Assembly (NCBI RefSeq): GCF_900102465.1
Contig: NZ_FNBW01000001.1
Span: 558,557-622,556 of the forward strand
DNA: 64,000 nt
Source: Thalassobaculum litoreum DSM 18839
GTDB lineage: Bacteria > Pseudomonadota > Alphaproteobacteria > Thalassobaculales > Thalassobaculaceae
Reading direction: 5' to 3'
Shown: piece after piece, positions 27,390 through 36,316 of the stretch
Layout: every line of letters begins with the position of its first letter
How positions within the stretch are numbered: the stretch's first letter is position 1
Position numbers and translations under genes: made by a program
Notes under the pieces: model-generated
Databases searched by the model: none
The model's input: only the letters and a program-made list of their open reading frames with translations
Told to the model about the DNA's origin: nothing

Positions 27390-28823
27390 CAGCGCCGTAC
27401 CGCCGAGCCTGCGGGCGGCCTCCCGGTGGAACCATGCGCCGGCGCAGGCCGCCTCGAACGGCGGCAGTCCCCGGCCCAGCAGCGCCGCGACCGCCCCCGC
27501 CAGGACGTCTCCTGTCCCCCCGGTGGCCAGCGTCGCCGGCGCCCCGTCCAGGAGCGCACAGCGGCCGTCCGGGGCGGCGACCGTACTGTCCGGGCCTTTC
27601 AGCAGGACCGTGTGGCCGCACTGTTCCGCCGCCCGGGACACCGCGGCGACGCGCCCGCTCTCGCGCACGTCGATCTTCGGGAACAGGCGGCCGAACTCGC
27701 CGCCATGGGGGGTGAGCACCGCCGGGCCACCATCGGGCAGCCGCCTGCCGGCGAAGAGCGAGAAGACATCCGCATCGAGCACGATCGGCAGAGTGCAGGC
27801 CAGCGCCGCCTCCACCAGCCGCCAAGCATACGCGCCGGTCCCGAGGCCCGGACCGACGACGATGGCGGCGACCTTCCGCGCGGACACGAAGGCACCCAGG
27901 TCGTAAGGGATGTCCTGGACGATCAGGCCCGGCGCGTCGCCGGCGACCAGGGGCACTGCCTCCTCCGGCGTGCAGACCGTCACCAGTCCCGCCCCCATCC
28001 GCCGCGCCGACCGGGCCGCCAGCCGCGCGGCACCGGGCATCGCCCCGCCCAGAACCAGCACATGTCCGCGCGTGTACTTGTGGTCTGCCGGTCCGGCCGG
28101 CAGCAGCCGGTCCTGCCACAGTGCCGGCGCGATCACACGGGCGGCCGGCGACGCCATCGCCGGTGCGGCCGGGTCGATGCCGATATCCACGACCCGCACC
28201 CCGCCGCACAGCTCGGCCCCCGGCTGCAGCAGATGACCCGGCTTGCGGCAATGGAAGGTAACCGTGAGATCGGCCGGACAGGCGGTGCCCAACACCTGCC
28301 CGGTATCGCCATGGACGCCGCTCGGCACGTCGACGGCGGCCACCTTCAGCCGGCCGCTGGCCGCCCTCCCGGCCGCGCGGGCCAGGAGCTCGGCCGCCGC
28401 GCCCTCGACCGGGCGGGTCAGGCCGGCGCCGAACAGGGCGTCGACCAGAATGTCGGCCGATCCGACAAGCTCGGCCGACAGGGCCGCCATCGGACCGTCC
28501 CAGTGTGCGGCCGCCTCCGCAGCGTCGCCCTTCAGCGACGACACCGCGCCCAGCAGGGCGACGGTGACGTCCCAGCCGTGCTCGCGCAGGTCGCGGGCGA
28601 TGACGAAGCCGTCGCCGCCGTTGTTGCCCGGCCCGCAGGCCACCAGCACCCGTCCCGGCCGGAAGGCCCGTCGGATATGGCGCGCCGCCCCCTGCCCCGC
28701 GCGGAGCATGAGGGTGAACCCGGTCGTTCCGTTGTCGATGGTGAACCGATCGCAGGCGGCCATCTGCTCGCAGGTGAGCAGCGCGTCGCGTGTCGTCGGA
28801 CCCGTATCAATCGGCAATGTCAT
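27360..28823 (-). CDS. nnr: Bifunctional NAD(P)H-hydrate epimerase / ADP-dependent NAD(P)H-hydrate dehydratase
   Basis: This metabolite-repair enzyme converts damaged NAD(P)HX back to NAD(P)H. The N-terminal epimerase (YjeF-N) has GPGNNGGDGFVIARDL (about 63-78). The C-terminal dehydratase (ribokinase fold) has KYTRGHVLVLGG, LTPHGGEFGRLF and the catalytic GGTGDVLAG. I start it at the ATG at 28823, giving 487 residues, since the frame upstream to 28886 runs into tRNA-His. Its 3' end overlaps the convergent CNBD gene by 30 bp. Confidence 0.93.
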   Translation of the reverse strand: MTLPIDTGPTTRDALLTCEQMAACDRFTIDNGTTGFTLMLRAGQGAARHIRRAFRPGRVLVACGPGNNGGDGFVIARDLREHGWDVTVALLGAVSSLKGDAAEAAAHWDGPMAALSAELVGSADILVDALFGAGLTRPVEGAAAELLARAAGRAASGRLKVAAVDVPSGVHGDTGQVLGTACPADLTVTFHCRKPGHLLQPGAELCGGVRVVDIGIDPAAPAMASPAARVIAPALWQDRLLPAGPADHKYTRGHVLVLGGAMPGAARLAARSARRMGAGLVTVCTPEEAVPLVAGDAPGLIVQDIPYDLGAFVSARKVAAIVVGPGLGTGAYAWRLVEAALACTLPIVLDADVFSLFAGRRLPDGGPAVLTPHGGEFGRLFPKIDVRESGRVAAVSRAAEQCGHTVLLKGPDSTVAAPDGRCALLDGAPATLATGGTGDVLAGAVAALLGRGLPPFEAACAGAWFHREAARRLGGTALLAEDLADAL

Positions 28824-28841
28824 GCCGACAGTATAGGGAAA

Positions 28842-28919
<78 letters not shown>

Positions 28920-28985
28920 ACCGGGCGCCGAACCATCTTGGCTCGGCGGACGCGTTTGTTATTCCAGGCCCGGCTTGGCGTCAAC

Positions 28986-30170
28986 CTAAATGCCGAGACC
29001 GACCTCCTTCAAATAGGTATCCAGCCGCTCGACCGCACCGTCCAGCACCGGATCCTGCTTGGCGAAGCAGAACCGGATGAAATTGCGCGGCGCGCTCTGC
29101 GGGTCGAGATAGAAGGCGGAGACCGGCACCGCGGCCACCCCGGCATCGGTCACCAGGCGCCGGCAGAACCCTTCGTCGGTCTCGGCGTCGTACAGATGGG
29201 CCGCCACGTCGACGAACAGGAAATAGGTCCCCTGGCAGGTCACCGGCGCCAGGCCGATGGCGGTCAGTCCCTGGGTCAGCCGGTCGCGGCGCCGCGCCAT
29301 GTCGTCGCGCAGCCCGTCGAAATACGAATCGTCCTGGGCCAGTCCGAAGGCGACGGCGCGCTGCAGATTCGGCGCCGTGGTGAAGACCAGGAACTGGTGC
29401 GCCTTGGAGATCGGGCCCAGCAGATGCTCCGGCGCTGTGACGTAGCCGACCTTCCAGCCGGTCAGCGAGAAGGTCTTGCCGGCCGAGCCGATCCGCACGC
29501 AGCGCTCGCGCATGCCGTCCAGACTCATCAGCGGGATGTGCGGGCGGCCGTCGAACGCCAGGTGCTCGTAGGCCTCGTCGCACAGGGCGTAGGCGTCGTA
29601 TTTCTGGCAGAGACCGGCGATCGCCGTCAGTTCGTCGCGGCTGTAGACCTTGGAGGCCGGGTTCTGCGGGTCGTTGACCACGATCATCTTGGTGCGGTCG
29701 CTGAACGCGTTCTCCAGCGCCTCCAGGTCCAGATCCCAGGTCGGCGGCGTCAGGCGCACCGGACGCGGGATGCCGCCGGCCCGGCGGATCATCGGCAGGT
29801 AGCAGTCGTAGAGCGGCTCGATCACCACCACCTCGTCGCCCGGCTCGATCAGGCCGAGGAAACAGGCCGCCAGCCCCTCGGTGGCGCCGGTGGAGACCAT
29901 GACCTCCTTCTGCCAGTCCACGTCGAGGCCGTAGAACCGCCCGTTGTGGTCGGCGACCGCCTGGCGCAGCTCGGGCACGCCCATCATCGGCGGATACTGG
30001 TTCGGCGGGTCGTACAGCGCCTTGGAGGCCTGCTCCAGCACCGGGTCCGGACCGCGGTCGTCGGGGAAGCCCTGGCCGAGATTGATCGCCTTATGCTCGA
30101 TGGCGAGCCGCGACATCACCTCGAACACCGTGGTGCCGTAGGAGGACAGGAGCGAGTTGGCGGCCTTCAT
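28986..30170 (-). CDS. Class I/II aminotransferase (kynurenine/methionine aminotransferase-like)
   Basis: The 394-residue PLP enzyme has the INLGQGFPDD opening typical of the KAT/MetAT (YbdL) group, NPQNPASKVY for the PLP-binding Asn, DEAYEHL and the PLP lysine in SAGKTFSLTGWKVGY (about 230). These enzymes transaminate aromatic or sulfur amino acids with 2-oxo acids. I start it at the ATG at 30170, after a GGGGGA run, instead of the frame opening at 30215. It lies 72 bp downstream of the LysR gene and may share its transcript. Confidence 0.88.
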   Translation of the reverse strand: MKAANSLLSSYGTTVFEVMSRLAIEHKAINLGQGFPDDRGPDPVLEQASKALYDPPNQYPPMMGVPELRQAVADHNGRFYGLDVDWQKEVMVSTGATEGLAACFLGLIEPGDEVVVIEPLYDCYLPMIRRAGGIPRPVRLTPPTWDLDLEALENAFSDRTKMIVVNDPQNPASKVYSRDELTAIAGLCQKYDAYALCDEAYEHLAFDGRPHIPLMSLDGMRERCVRIGSAGKTFSLTGWKVGYVTAPEHLLGPISKAHQFLVFTTAPNLQRAVAFGLAQDDSYFDGLRDDMARRRDRLTQGLTAIGLAPVTCQGTYFLFVDVAAHLYDAETDEGFCRRLVTDAGVAAVPVSAFYLDPQSAPRNFIRFCFAKQDPVLDGAVERLDTYLKEVGLGI

Positions 30171-30242
30171 CGGGCGGTCCCCCGTGCGTCGAATATGGGT
30201 CGCGCCGTTTACCACCGGGCGCAGCGGCGGGCAACGGCGCGC

Positions 30243-31136
30243 CTAACGAATCGCCGCCTCCAGATACTCCACCAGCCGCGCCTCGGCGGCGGAGAATTCA
30301 TGGCCCTTGCGCCAGACCAGGCCGATCTCCATCGGCGGCGGGGCGTCGGTGATCGGGACCCATTCCAGACGCCCGCCATCCAGCGACCAGGGGCGGAACA
30401 GCATGCGTGACAGGATCGTCACCCCCAGCCCCGTCGCCACCATGCTGCGCAGCGCCTCCAGGGACGTGGTCTCGAACAGCACCTTCGGCTCCAGACCGGA
30501 GGCGGCGAGATAGACCCGCGACGACCGGTCGGCCTCGTCGATCTGGTACAGCAGGTAGGGAAACTCGACCACGTCGGCCCGGCTGACCGTGTCGCGGCTC
30601 GCCAACGGATGGTTGGTCGCCACCCAGGCGCCGCGCGGACTCTGGAACAGACCGCGATGCTCCAGATCCGGGGCGTTCGACAGGTTGGAGGTCAGCAGCA
30701 GCGCGATGTCCACGGCGCCGGACAGCACCTGCCCCTCCAGTTCCTCGCGCTCGCGCTCCAGAAGCTGGACGCTCACGTTGGGAAAGGCGCGCTGGAACCG
30801 GGCCAGCGGCGGGATGAGAAAATACCCGGCCCCGGCATTGGTCACCCCGAGCTTGACCGTGCCTTCCACGTCCGTGCGGTCCGGGTGCATGTCGGCCACC
30901 GCATCGGCGACCGCGGCCTCGATGTTGCGGGCATGGCCGATGAAGTTCTGGCCCTCGCGGGTCAGCGCCACCCCGCCGACCCGGCGCTCGAACAGGGTCA
31001 CGCCGAGCTGGTTCTCCAGCTCTTTGACCGACAGCGTGATCGCCGACTGCGAGATTCCCAGGTTGGTCGCCGCGGCAGAGACCTTCTCGGTCTCGGCGAC
31101 CGCGAGGAAGTAGCGGACCTGGCGCAGGGTGATCAT
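30243..31136 (-). CDS. LysR-family transcriptional regulator
   Basis: The 297-residue protein has the N-terminal LysR winged helix (RQVRYFLAVAE and SAAATNLGISQSAITLSVKELE, about 5-45) and a periplasmic-binding-like effector domain (about 90-297). The sequence is of the CynR/CysB-like general type, and the inducer cannot be predicted. It is divergent from a 66-codon gene. An 18-base dyad lies 69 bases upstream of its ATG, in the place where LysR regulators bind for autoregulation and divergent activation. Confidence 0.88.
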   Translation of the reverse strand: MITLRQVRYFLAVAETEKVSAAATNLGISQSAITLSVKELENQLGVTLFERRVGGVALTREGQNFIGHARNIEAAVADAVADMHPDRTDVEGTVKLGVTNAGAGYFLIPPLARFQRAFPNVSVQLLEREREELEGQVLSGAVDIALLLTSNLSNAPDLEHRGLFQSPRGAWVATNHPLASRDTVSRADVVEFPYLLYQIDEADRSSRVYLAASGLEPKVLFETTSLEALRSMVATGLGVTILSRMLFRPWSLDGGRLEWVPITDAPPPMEIGLVWRKGHEFSAAEARLVEYLEAAIR

Positions 31137-31204
31137 CGGAAGGCTCCTCTCGGCCTGTTTCGGCGGGCGGTAGCATTATGAGTTTTTCTAAATTTGCTTC
31201 TTTG

Positions 31205-31222
31205 AATTACGAATTTGTAATT
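31205..31222. promoter_or_regulatory. Dyad AATTAC-N6-GTAATT, candidate LysR operator
   Basis: A perfect 6-base inverted repeat (AATTAC/GTAATT) with the near-symmetric centre GAATTT contains the T-N11-A pattern used by LysR proteins. It sits in an AT-rich island between the LysR gene (start 31136) and the small gene (start 31308). Confidence 0.5.
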
Positions 31223-31307
31223 GTGCGATGCGAAGATCATCTTCCGTATCAGCAACGGACGGCACCACGACGGACCCCGCCCGGTTGCCCCAGACAGGAG
31301 ACATGCC

Positions 31308-31508
31308 ATGAGCACCCAGACGATCCAGATGCGCACCATCACCGAGCAAGACATCGCGCGCGGCATCGCTGCCGGTCGCCGGGCGCGCGCCCTCGCGGTC
31401 CAGTCCGCGTTCCGCAGCGCCTACGCCGCGCTGACCAAGCCGGTCGTCTCGCTCTTCGCCAACGCCAAATCCGCCAATCATGGCGGTGCCCATCCGGCAG
31501 CCGTTTGA
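31308..31508 (+). CDS. Small hypothetical protein, 66 residues
   Basis: The ATG at 31308 has a strong ribosome site (CAGGAG seven bases upstream), and the gene is followed by a good hairpin (31534-31565), so it looks like a real independent unit. The product MSTQTIQMRTITEQDIARG... is basic and Ala-rich, with two probable helices, and ends in a Gly/His/Ala tail. It has no signal peptide or membrane helix. It resembles in style the small DUF1127-like proteins of Alphaproteobacteria, but I cannot confirm membership. Its divergent neighbour is a LysR regulator. Confidence 0.65.
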   Translation: MSTQTIQMRTITEQDIARGIAAGRRARALAVQSAFRSAYAALTKPVVSLFANAKSANHGGAHPAAV

Positions 31509-31533
31509 TCCCTGCTTAACGGCTACCGAATGA

Positions 31534-31574
31534 GCGGCGTCGCCCCCGCCCCGGGGCGGCGCCGCGCTTATTTC
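31534..31574 (+). terminator. GC-rich terminator after the small gene
   Basis: The stem GCGGCGTCGCCCC (31534-31546) pairs with GGGGCGGCGCCGC (31553-31565) with one G-U pair and a 6-base loop. A short T-rich tail (GCTTATTT) follows. It lies 25 bases past the stop of the small gene. Confidence 0.7.
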
Positions 31575-31612
31575 AGACCTCTCGAAAACTCTGCTGCATT
31601 GCAACATGAGTT

Positions 31613-32365
31613 TTATTCGATGGTACGGCGGTAGAGCGCGATCAGACGCTCCCAATGCCGTTCGGCGGCGGGCCTGTCGTAGCACCAGCGGCCCGGGAAC
31701 GCGAAGCCGTGATGGGTGCCCGAATGCACCTCCAGCTCTCCCCTCGCCCCTGACTCCTCGAACAGCCGCCTGAGTTCCGCCACCATGTCCGGCGGCGCCA
31801 GATCGTCGGTCTCCGCACAGCTTATATAGAGTTCGCCCTTGGCCTCGCCGAGGGTGGCGTGCGGGCTTTCCTCCGCGTCGCTGACGATCCAGGTGCCATA
31901 GAACGAGGCGGCCGCCGCCACCCGGTCGGGATAGCGCGCCGCCGCCGCCAGGGCATAGGGCCCGCTCATGCAGTAGCCATGCACGCCGACCGATCCCGGC
32001 CGGGCGATTCCCGCCGCGTCGATGTAGTCCAGCATCGCCTGCACGTCCGACATCACCGGCGGGATGGTCATTTTGGTACGGATCGCCCGCATGGCGGTGT
32101 GGTCGTCGCTGCCCGCCGTCAGGACGTCCGGCCCGTATTTGGTGTCGCGGCCGGCGCGGTAGTACAGGTTCGGCAGCAGCACGCAGTACCCGACCGTCGC
32201 CAGCCGCCGGGCCATGTCGTACAGTTCCTCGCGGATCCCCGGCGCATCCATCAGCATCAGCACGGCCGGGTACGGTTCACCGCCTACCCTGGAGCGCTCC
32301 GGGCGGGTGATGAAGGTCTCCATGGCCCCGTCGGGCGTGGCGATATCCTCGACGACTTCGATCAT
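31613..32365 (-). CDS. Dienelactone hydrolase family protein
   Basis: The 250-residue alpha/beta hydrolase has the dienelactone hydrolase nucleophile motif HGYCMSGP (Cys about 119) in place of the usual Ser, an Asp in CAETDDLAPP and a catalytic His in SGTHHGFAF. The family opens lactone rings in aromatic degradation, but many homologues act on unrelated esters. The ATG at 32365 (GGAAAC upstream) is chosen, since the frame upstream to 32476 has no support. It is divergent from an aminotransferase gene. Confidence 0.87.
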   Translation of the reverse strand: MIEVVEDIATPDGAMETFITRPERSRVGGEPYPAVLMLMDAPGIREELYDMARRLATVGYCVLLPNLYYRAGRDTKYGPDVLTAGSDDHTAMRAIRTKMTIPPVMSDVQAMLDYIDAAGIARPGSVGVHGYCMSGPYALAAAARYPDRVAAAASFYGTWIVSDAEESPHATLGEAKGELYISCAETDDLAPPDMVAELRRLFEESGARGELEVHSGTHHGFAFPGRWCYDRPAAERHWERLIALYRRTIE

Positions 32366-32508
32366 ATGCGGCAGTTTCCTTTTGGCGGCGGACGATTTCC
32401 CGGACGGGATTTCGCTGTCTGGCAGTTTTATGGCCGGCAGCGTATCACTGCCGATCCGAGCGTCGCCAGAACGCACCTGAGACCTGAACGATTTCGAGGA
32501 ACCGCCCG

Positions 32509-33681
32509 ATGCCCGCCATGCTCGCAGACCGGATGTCCGTTCTCGGCACCGAGACCGCCTTCGAAGTACTCGCCCGCGCCAACGCGCTTGCCGCCTCCGG
32601 CAAGGACATCATCAATCTCGGCATCGGCCAGCCGGACTTCAAAACGCCCGAGCACATCGTCGAGGCGGGCATCAAGGCGCTGCGCGACGGCCATCACGGC
32701 TACACGCCGGCCGCCGGCATCCCGCAGCTGCGCGAGGCCGTGGCCCGCGACCTCAACACCCGCCACGGCGTGACCGTCGATCCGGACACGGTCATGATCA
32801 TGCCCGGCGGCAAGCCGACCATGTTCTTCGCCTGCCTGATCTTCGGCCAGCCCGGCACCGAGATCCTGTATCCGAACCCCGGCTTCCCGATCTATGAGAG
32901 CTCGGTGAAGTTCTCCGGCGCGAAGCCGGTGCCCTACCGGCTGTCGGAGGAGACCGGCTTCGCCTTCTCCGCCGACGAGATGCTGTCGAAGATCACCGAG
33001 CAGACCCGGCTGATCATCCTCAACTCCCCCGCCAACCCGACCGGCGGGGCGGTGCCGAAGGAGGAGATCGACAAGCTGGTGGCCGGCCTGCAGAAGTGGC
33101 CGAACGTCTACCTTCTATCGGACGAGATCTACAGCCAGATGCTGTATGACGGCCGCGAGCATGTCAGCCTGCTGACCTATCCGGAGATCGCCGAGCGGGT
33201 GATCCTGCTGGACGGCTGGTCGAAGACCTACGCCATGACCGGCTGGCGCCTCGGCTTCTCGGTCTGGCCGAAAGAGATCTTCGGGCATGCGGAGAAACTG
33301 GCGGTGAACTGCCACAGCTGCGTCAACGCACCGACCCAGTTCGCCGGCCTCGCCGCCCTGGACGGGCCGCAGGACGCGGTGACGGACATGGTGAAGGCGT
33401 TCGACGAGCGCCGCCGCGTCATCGTCGGCGAGCTGAACCAGATTCCGGGCTTCCGCTGCGTCGAGCCGGGCGGTGCCTTCTACGCCTTTCCCAATATCGA
33501 GGGGACCGGCATGGGCGCCAAGGCGCTGCAGACCAAGCTGCTGGAAGACGCCGGGGTGGCGGTGATCGCCGGCACCAGCTTCGGCGCCTATGGCGAGGGC
33601 TATCTGAGGTTCTCCTACGCCAATTCCACCGAGAACATCCGCGAGGCGATCCGGCGCATCAAGCAGATGCTGGCGGGCTGA
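32509..33681 (+). CDS. Class I/II aminotransferase (aspartate aminotransferase-like)
   Basis: The 390-residue PLP enzyme shows INLGIGQPDFKTP, the PLP-binding NSPANPTGG, DEIYSQMLYDG and the PLP lysine in DGWSKTYAMTGWRLGF (about 240). It belongs to subgroup I-gamma (AspC/AlaA-like) and probably transfers amino groups between an amino acid and 2-oxoglutarate. The exact substrate is uncertain. GAGGAACCGCCCG precedes the ATG. The 232 bp to glnB downstream contain a separate promoter, so this gene is probably a unit of its own. Confidence 0.88.
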   Translation: MPAMLADRMSVLGTETAFEVLARANALAASGKDIINLGIGQPDFKTPEHIVEAGIKALRDGHHGYTPAAGIPQLREAVARDLNTRHGVTVDPDTVMIMPGGKPTMFFACLIFGQPGTEILYPNPGFPIYESSVKFSGAKPVPYRLSEETGFAFSADEMLSKITEQTRLIILNSPANPTGGAVPKEEIDKLVAGLQKWPNVYLLSDEIYSQMLYDGREHVSLLTYPEIAERVILLDGWSKTYAMTGWRLGFSVWPKEIFGHAEKLAVNCHSCVNAPTQFAGLAALDGPQDAVTDMVKAFDERRRVIVGELNQIPGFRCVEPGGAFYAFPNIEGTGMGAKALQTKLLEDAGVAVIAGTSFGAYGEGYLRFSYANSTENIREAIRRIKQMLAG

Positions 33682-33835
33682 CGATCCACGCCGAAAGGCC
33701 GTTTGCTCAAGATACGGGCTAATGTTGACTGACTTTTATGCGAATGGCGAAAATTCAGGCACACTACGCTTGTAGCTCCCGCAGAGATCCAGGCCGAAGG
33801 CTTGGAAATCAAGGCTCTAACCAAGGTGCGAGGAT

Positions 33836-33851
33836 TGGCACACACCGTGCT
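33836..33851 (+). promoter_or_regulatory. Sigma-54 promoter of glnBA
   Basis: The sequence TGGCACACACCGTGCT has the invariant GG (33837-33838) and GC (33849-33850) exactly ten bases apart, as required for sigma-54 (consensus TGGCAC-N5-TTGC). It lies 62 bases before the glnB ATG. Nitrogen control through NtrC is therefore likely. I do not see a clear NtrC box upstream. Confidence 0.75.
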
Positions 33852-33853
33852 AA

Positions 33854-34252
<399 letters not shown>

Positions 34253-34307
34253 CGGACCCCAAAGGTCCGACCCGCCGGTCCATCAGGCCGGCATATCGAG
34301 AGGGAGT

Positions 34308-34338
34308 GTAGCCCCCACGGAAATTTCCGGGGCGCTAC
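34308..34338 (+). ncRNA. Intercistronic hairpin between glnB and glnA
   Basis: Left arm 34308-34323 (GTAGCCCCCACGGAAA) and right arm 34324-34338 (TTTCCGGGGCGCTAC) are almost fully complementary, with one bulge or mismatch, and contain the palindrome CGGAAATTTCCG at the tip. It ends about 20 bases before the glnA ATG. It could separate expression of glnB and glnA by processing, attenuation or stability. No T tract follows. Confidence 0.5.
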
Positions 34339-34359
34339 GGCAACGTTAGGAAGGAAACC

Positions 34360-35772
34360 ATGTCTGACGACGTGAAGAACGTTATGAAGATGATCGAGGA
34401 GCACGACGTCAAATACGTCGATCTCCGCTTCACGGACCCGCGCGGCGCGGTCCAGCACGTCACCCAGCACGTGCGCACGATCGATGAGGAGAGCCTGGTC
34501 GAAGGCTTCATGTTCGACGGCTCGTCCATTGCCGGCTGGAAGGCGATCAACGAGTCCGACATGGGCCTGAAGCCGGACCTCGCCACCGCGGTGATGGATC
34601 CGTTCTTCGCGCAGCCGACCCTGGCCATCACCTGCGACATCGTCGAGCCGTCGACCGGTCAGCCGTACGAGCGCGACCCGCGGTCGACCGCCAAGGCCGC
34701 CGTCAAGTACATGGACAGCCTCGGCATCGGCGACACCGCGTTCTTCGGTCCGGAAGCCGAGTTCTTCCTGTTCGACGACGTGAAGATCGAAGTCAGCATG
34801 AACAAGGGCTACTACGAGGTCGACAACGAGGAAGGCCCGTACAACTCCTCGCGCGAGTACGAGGAAGGCAACCTGGCGCACCGTCCGGGCGTCAAGGGCG
34901 GCTACTTCCCGGTCCCGCCGGTCGACAGCGGCCAGGACATCCGCTCCGAGATGCTGTCCGTCATGGACGAGATGGGTGTGAAGGTCGAGAAGCACCACCA
35001 CGAGGTGGCGCCGTCCCAGCATGAGCTGGGCATGGAGTTCGGCACGCTGATCCAGACCGCCGATCACCTGCAGATCTACAAGTACGTGGTGAAGCAGGTC
35101 GCCGCCGCCTACGGCAAGACCGCGACGTTCATGCCGAAGCCGATCACCGGCGACAACGGCTCGGGCATGCACGTGCACCAGTCGATCTGGAAGGAAGGCA
35201 AGCCGATGTTCGCGGGTTCGGGTTATGCCGACCTGTCCGACATGGCGCTGTACTACATCGGCGGCGTGATCAAGCACGCCCGTGCGATCAACGCCTTCAC
35301 CAACTCGACGACCAACAGCTACAAGCGCCTGATCCCGGGCTTCGAGGCTCCGGTGCTGCTGGCCTACTCGTCGCGTAACCGCTCTGCCTCCTGCCGTATC
35401 CCGCACGTGAACAGCCCGAAGGGCAAGCGCGTGGAAGTCCGGTTCCCGGATCCGGCCGGCAACCCGTACCTGTCCTTCGCCGCCATGCTTATGGCCGGTC
35501 TGGACGGTATCCAGAACAAGATCCATCCGGGCGACCCGATGGACAAGAACCTTTACGACCTGCCGCCGGAAGAGCTGTCGGACATTCCGACCGTCTGCGG
35601 CTCGCTGCGTGAGGCGCTGGAGAACCTGGACAAGGACCGCGCGTTCCTGACCCAGGGCGGCGTGTTCACCGACGACCAGATCGACGGCTATATCGAGCTG
35701 AAGATGGAAGAGGTGTACCGCTTCGAGCACACCCCGCATCCGGTCGAGTTCGACATGTACTACTCGAACTGA
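34360..35772 (+). CDS. glnA: Glutamine synthetase type I
   Basis: GlnA makes glutamine from glutamate, ammonia and ATP. The 470-residue enzyme has [12 protein letters not shown], the ATP-binding [16 protein letters not shown], the glutamate-binding NRSASCRIP and the adenylylation loop [10 protein letters not shown] with the target Tyr (about 398), so it is of the GlnE-regulated beta type. AAGGAAGGAAACC precedes the ATG. It is co-oriented with glnB and followed by a terminator. Confidence 0.98.
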   Translation: MSDDVKNVMKMIEEHDVKYVDLRFTDPRGAVQHVTQHVRTIDEESLVEGFMFDGSSIAGWKAINESDMGLKPDLATAVMDPFFAQPTLAITCDIVEPSTGQPYERDPRSTAKAAVKYMDSLGIGDTAFFGPEAEFFLFDDVKIEVSMNKGYYEVDNEEGPYNSSREYEEGNLAHRPGVKGGYFPVPPVDSGQDIRSEMLSVMDEMGVKVEKHHHEVAPSQHELGMEFGTLIQTADHLQIYKYVVKQVAAAYGKTATFMPKPITGDNGSGMHVHQSIWKEGKPMFAGSGYADLSDMALYYIGGVIKHARAINAFTNSTTNSYKRLIPGFEAPVLLAYSSRNRSASCRIPHVNSPKGKRVEVRFPDPAGNPYLSFAAMLMAGLDGIQNKIHPGDPMDKNLYDLPPEELSDIPTVCGSLREALENLDKDRAFLTQGGVFTDDQIDGYIELKMEEVYRFEHTPHPVEFDMYYSN

Positions 35773-35795
35773 TCCTTCGCGGATTGGAACAGGCG

Positions 35796-35828
35796 CGGGC
35801 CGTCCTTCGGGGCGGCCCGTTCGCTTTT
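35796..35828 (+). terminator. Rho-independent terminator of glnBA
   Basis: GGGCCGTCC (35797-35805), loop TTCG, GGGCGGCCC (35810-35818) forms a 9 bp stem with one G-U pair and a stable tetraloop, followed by GTTCGCTTTT. It is 25 bases past the glnA stop. Confidence 0.85.
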
Positions 35829-35840
35829 GCGGTCCGGCCC

Positions 35841-36224
35841 TCAGCGCGGCAGGACCACCCTCACCTCCGCCCCGCCATACAGATGCACGCTGTCGTGGGC
35901 CCGCAGGGTGACGGCCTCCACACCGGCCGGTACGGCGACGCCGCCGAGGCTCCGGGTGAAGGGCTGCTCCTCGACATGGGGATGATGCAGCGTGCGGGTG
36001 GCAAGCACCGTGCCGTCCGGCGCGACCACGTCCCAGCGGTCGGCGTAATGATCCCAGCCGGTATCGGCATGGCGCACGGTGACATCGAAGGACCAGGTCT
36101 CGCCGCTGCGGCGGATCTCGACACCGACCACATCCGCCTCACCCGCCAGCGCCTCCCCCGCCAAGGCGGACGCGCAGAGAACCGACAGCACGGCGAGCGG
36201 TAGGCGAAAGACGGACCGGGTCAT
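35841..36224 (-). CDS. Hypothetical periplasmic protein
   Basis: The 127-residue protein has a signal peptide (about 1-27, ending ALAGEALAG). The mature part of about 100 residues is predicted beta-rich, with motifs TWSFDVTVRHADTGWDHYAD and RTLHHPHVEEQPFTRSL. The His-rich stretch could bind a metal, but this is only an impression. I recognise it as a conserved type of small alphaproteobacterial periplasmic protein without a known function. It ends 13 bp from the glnA terminator and is convergent with glnA. Confidence 0.75.
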   Translation of the reverse strand: MTRSVFRLPLAVLSVLCASALAGEALAGEADVVGVEIRRSGETWSFDVTVRHADTGWDHYADRWDVVAPDGTVLATRTLHHPHVEEQPFTRSLGGVAVPAGVEAVTLRAHDSVHLYGGAEVRVVLPR

Positions 36225-36316
36225 CGCGACCTCCCGAACGGACAGGGTGTTGGCAGGATGCGCATCCCCGACCCGCCGGTCGATAAACGGATGCGTGAGC
36301 GCGCCGCGGGACCGGG

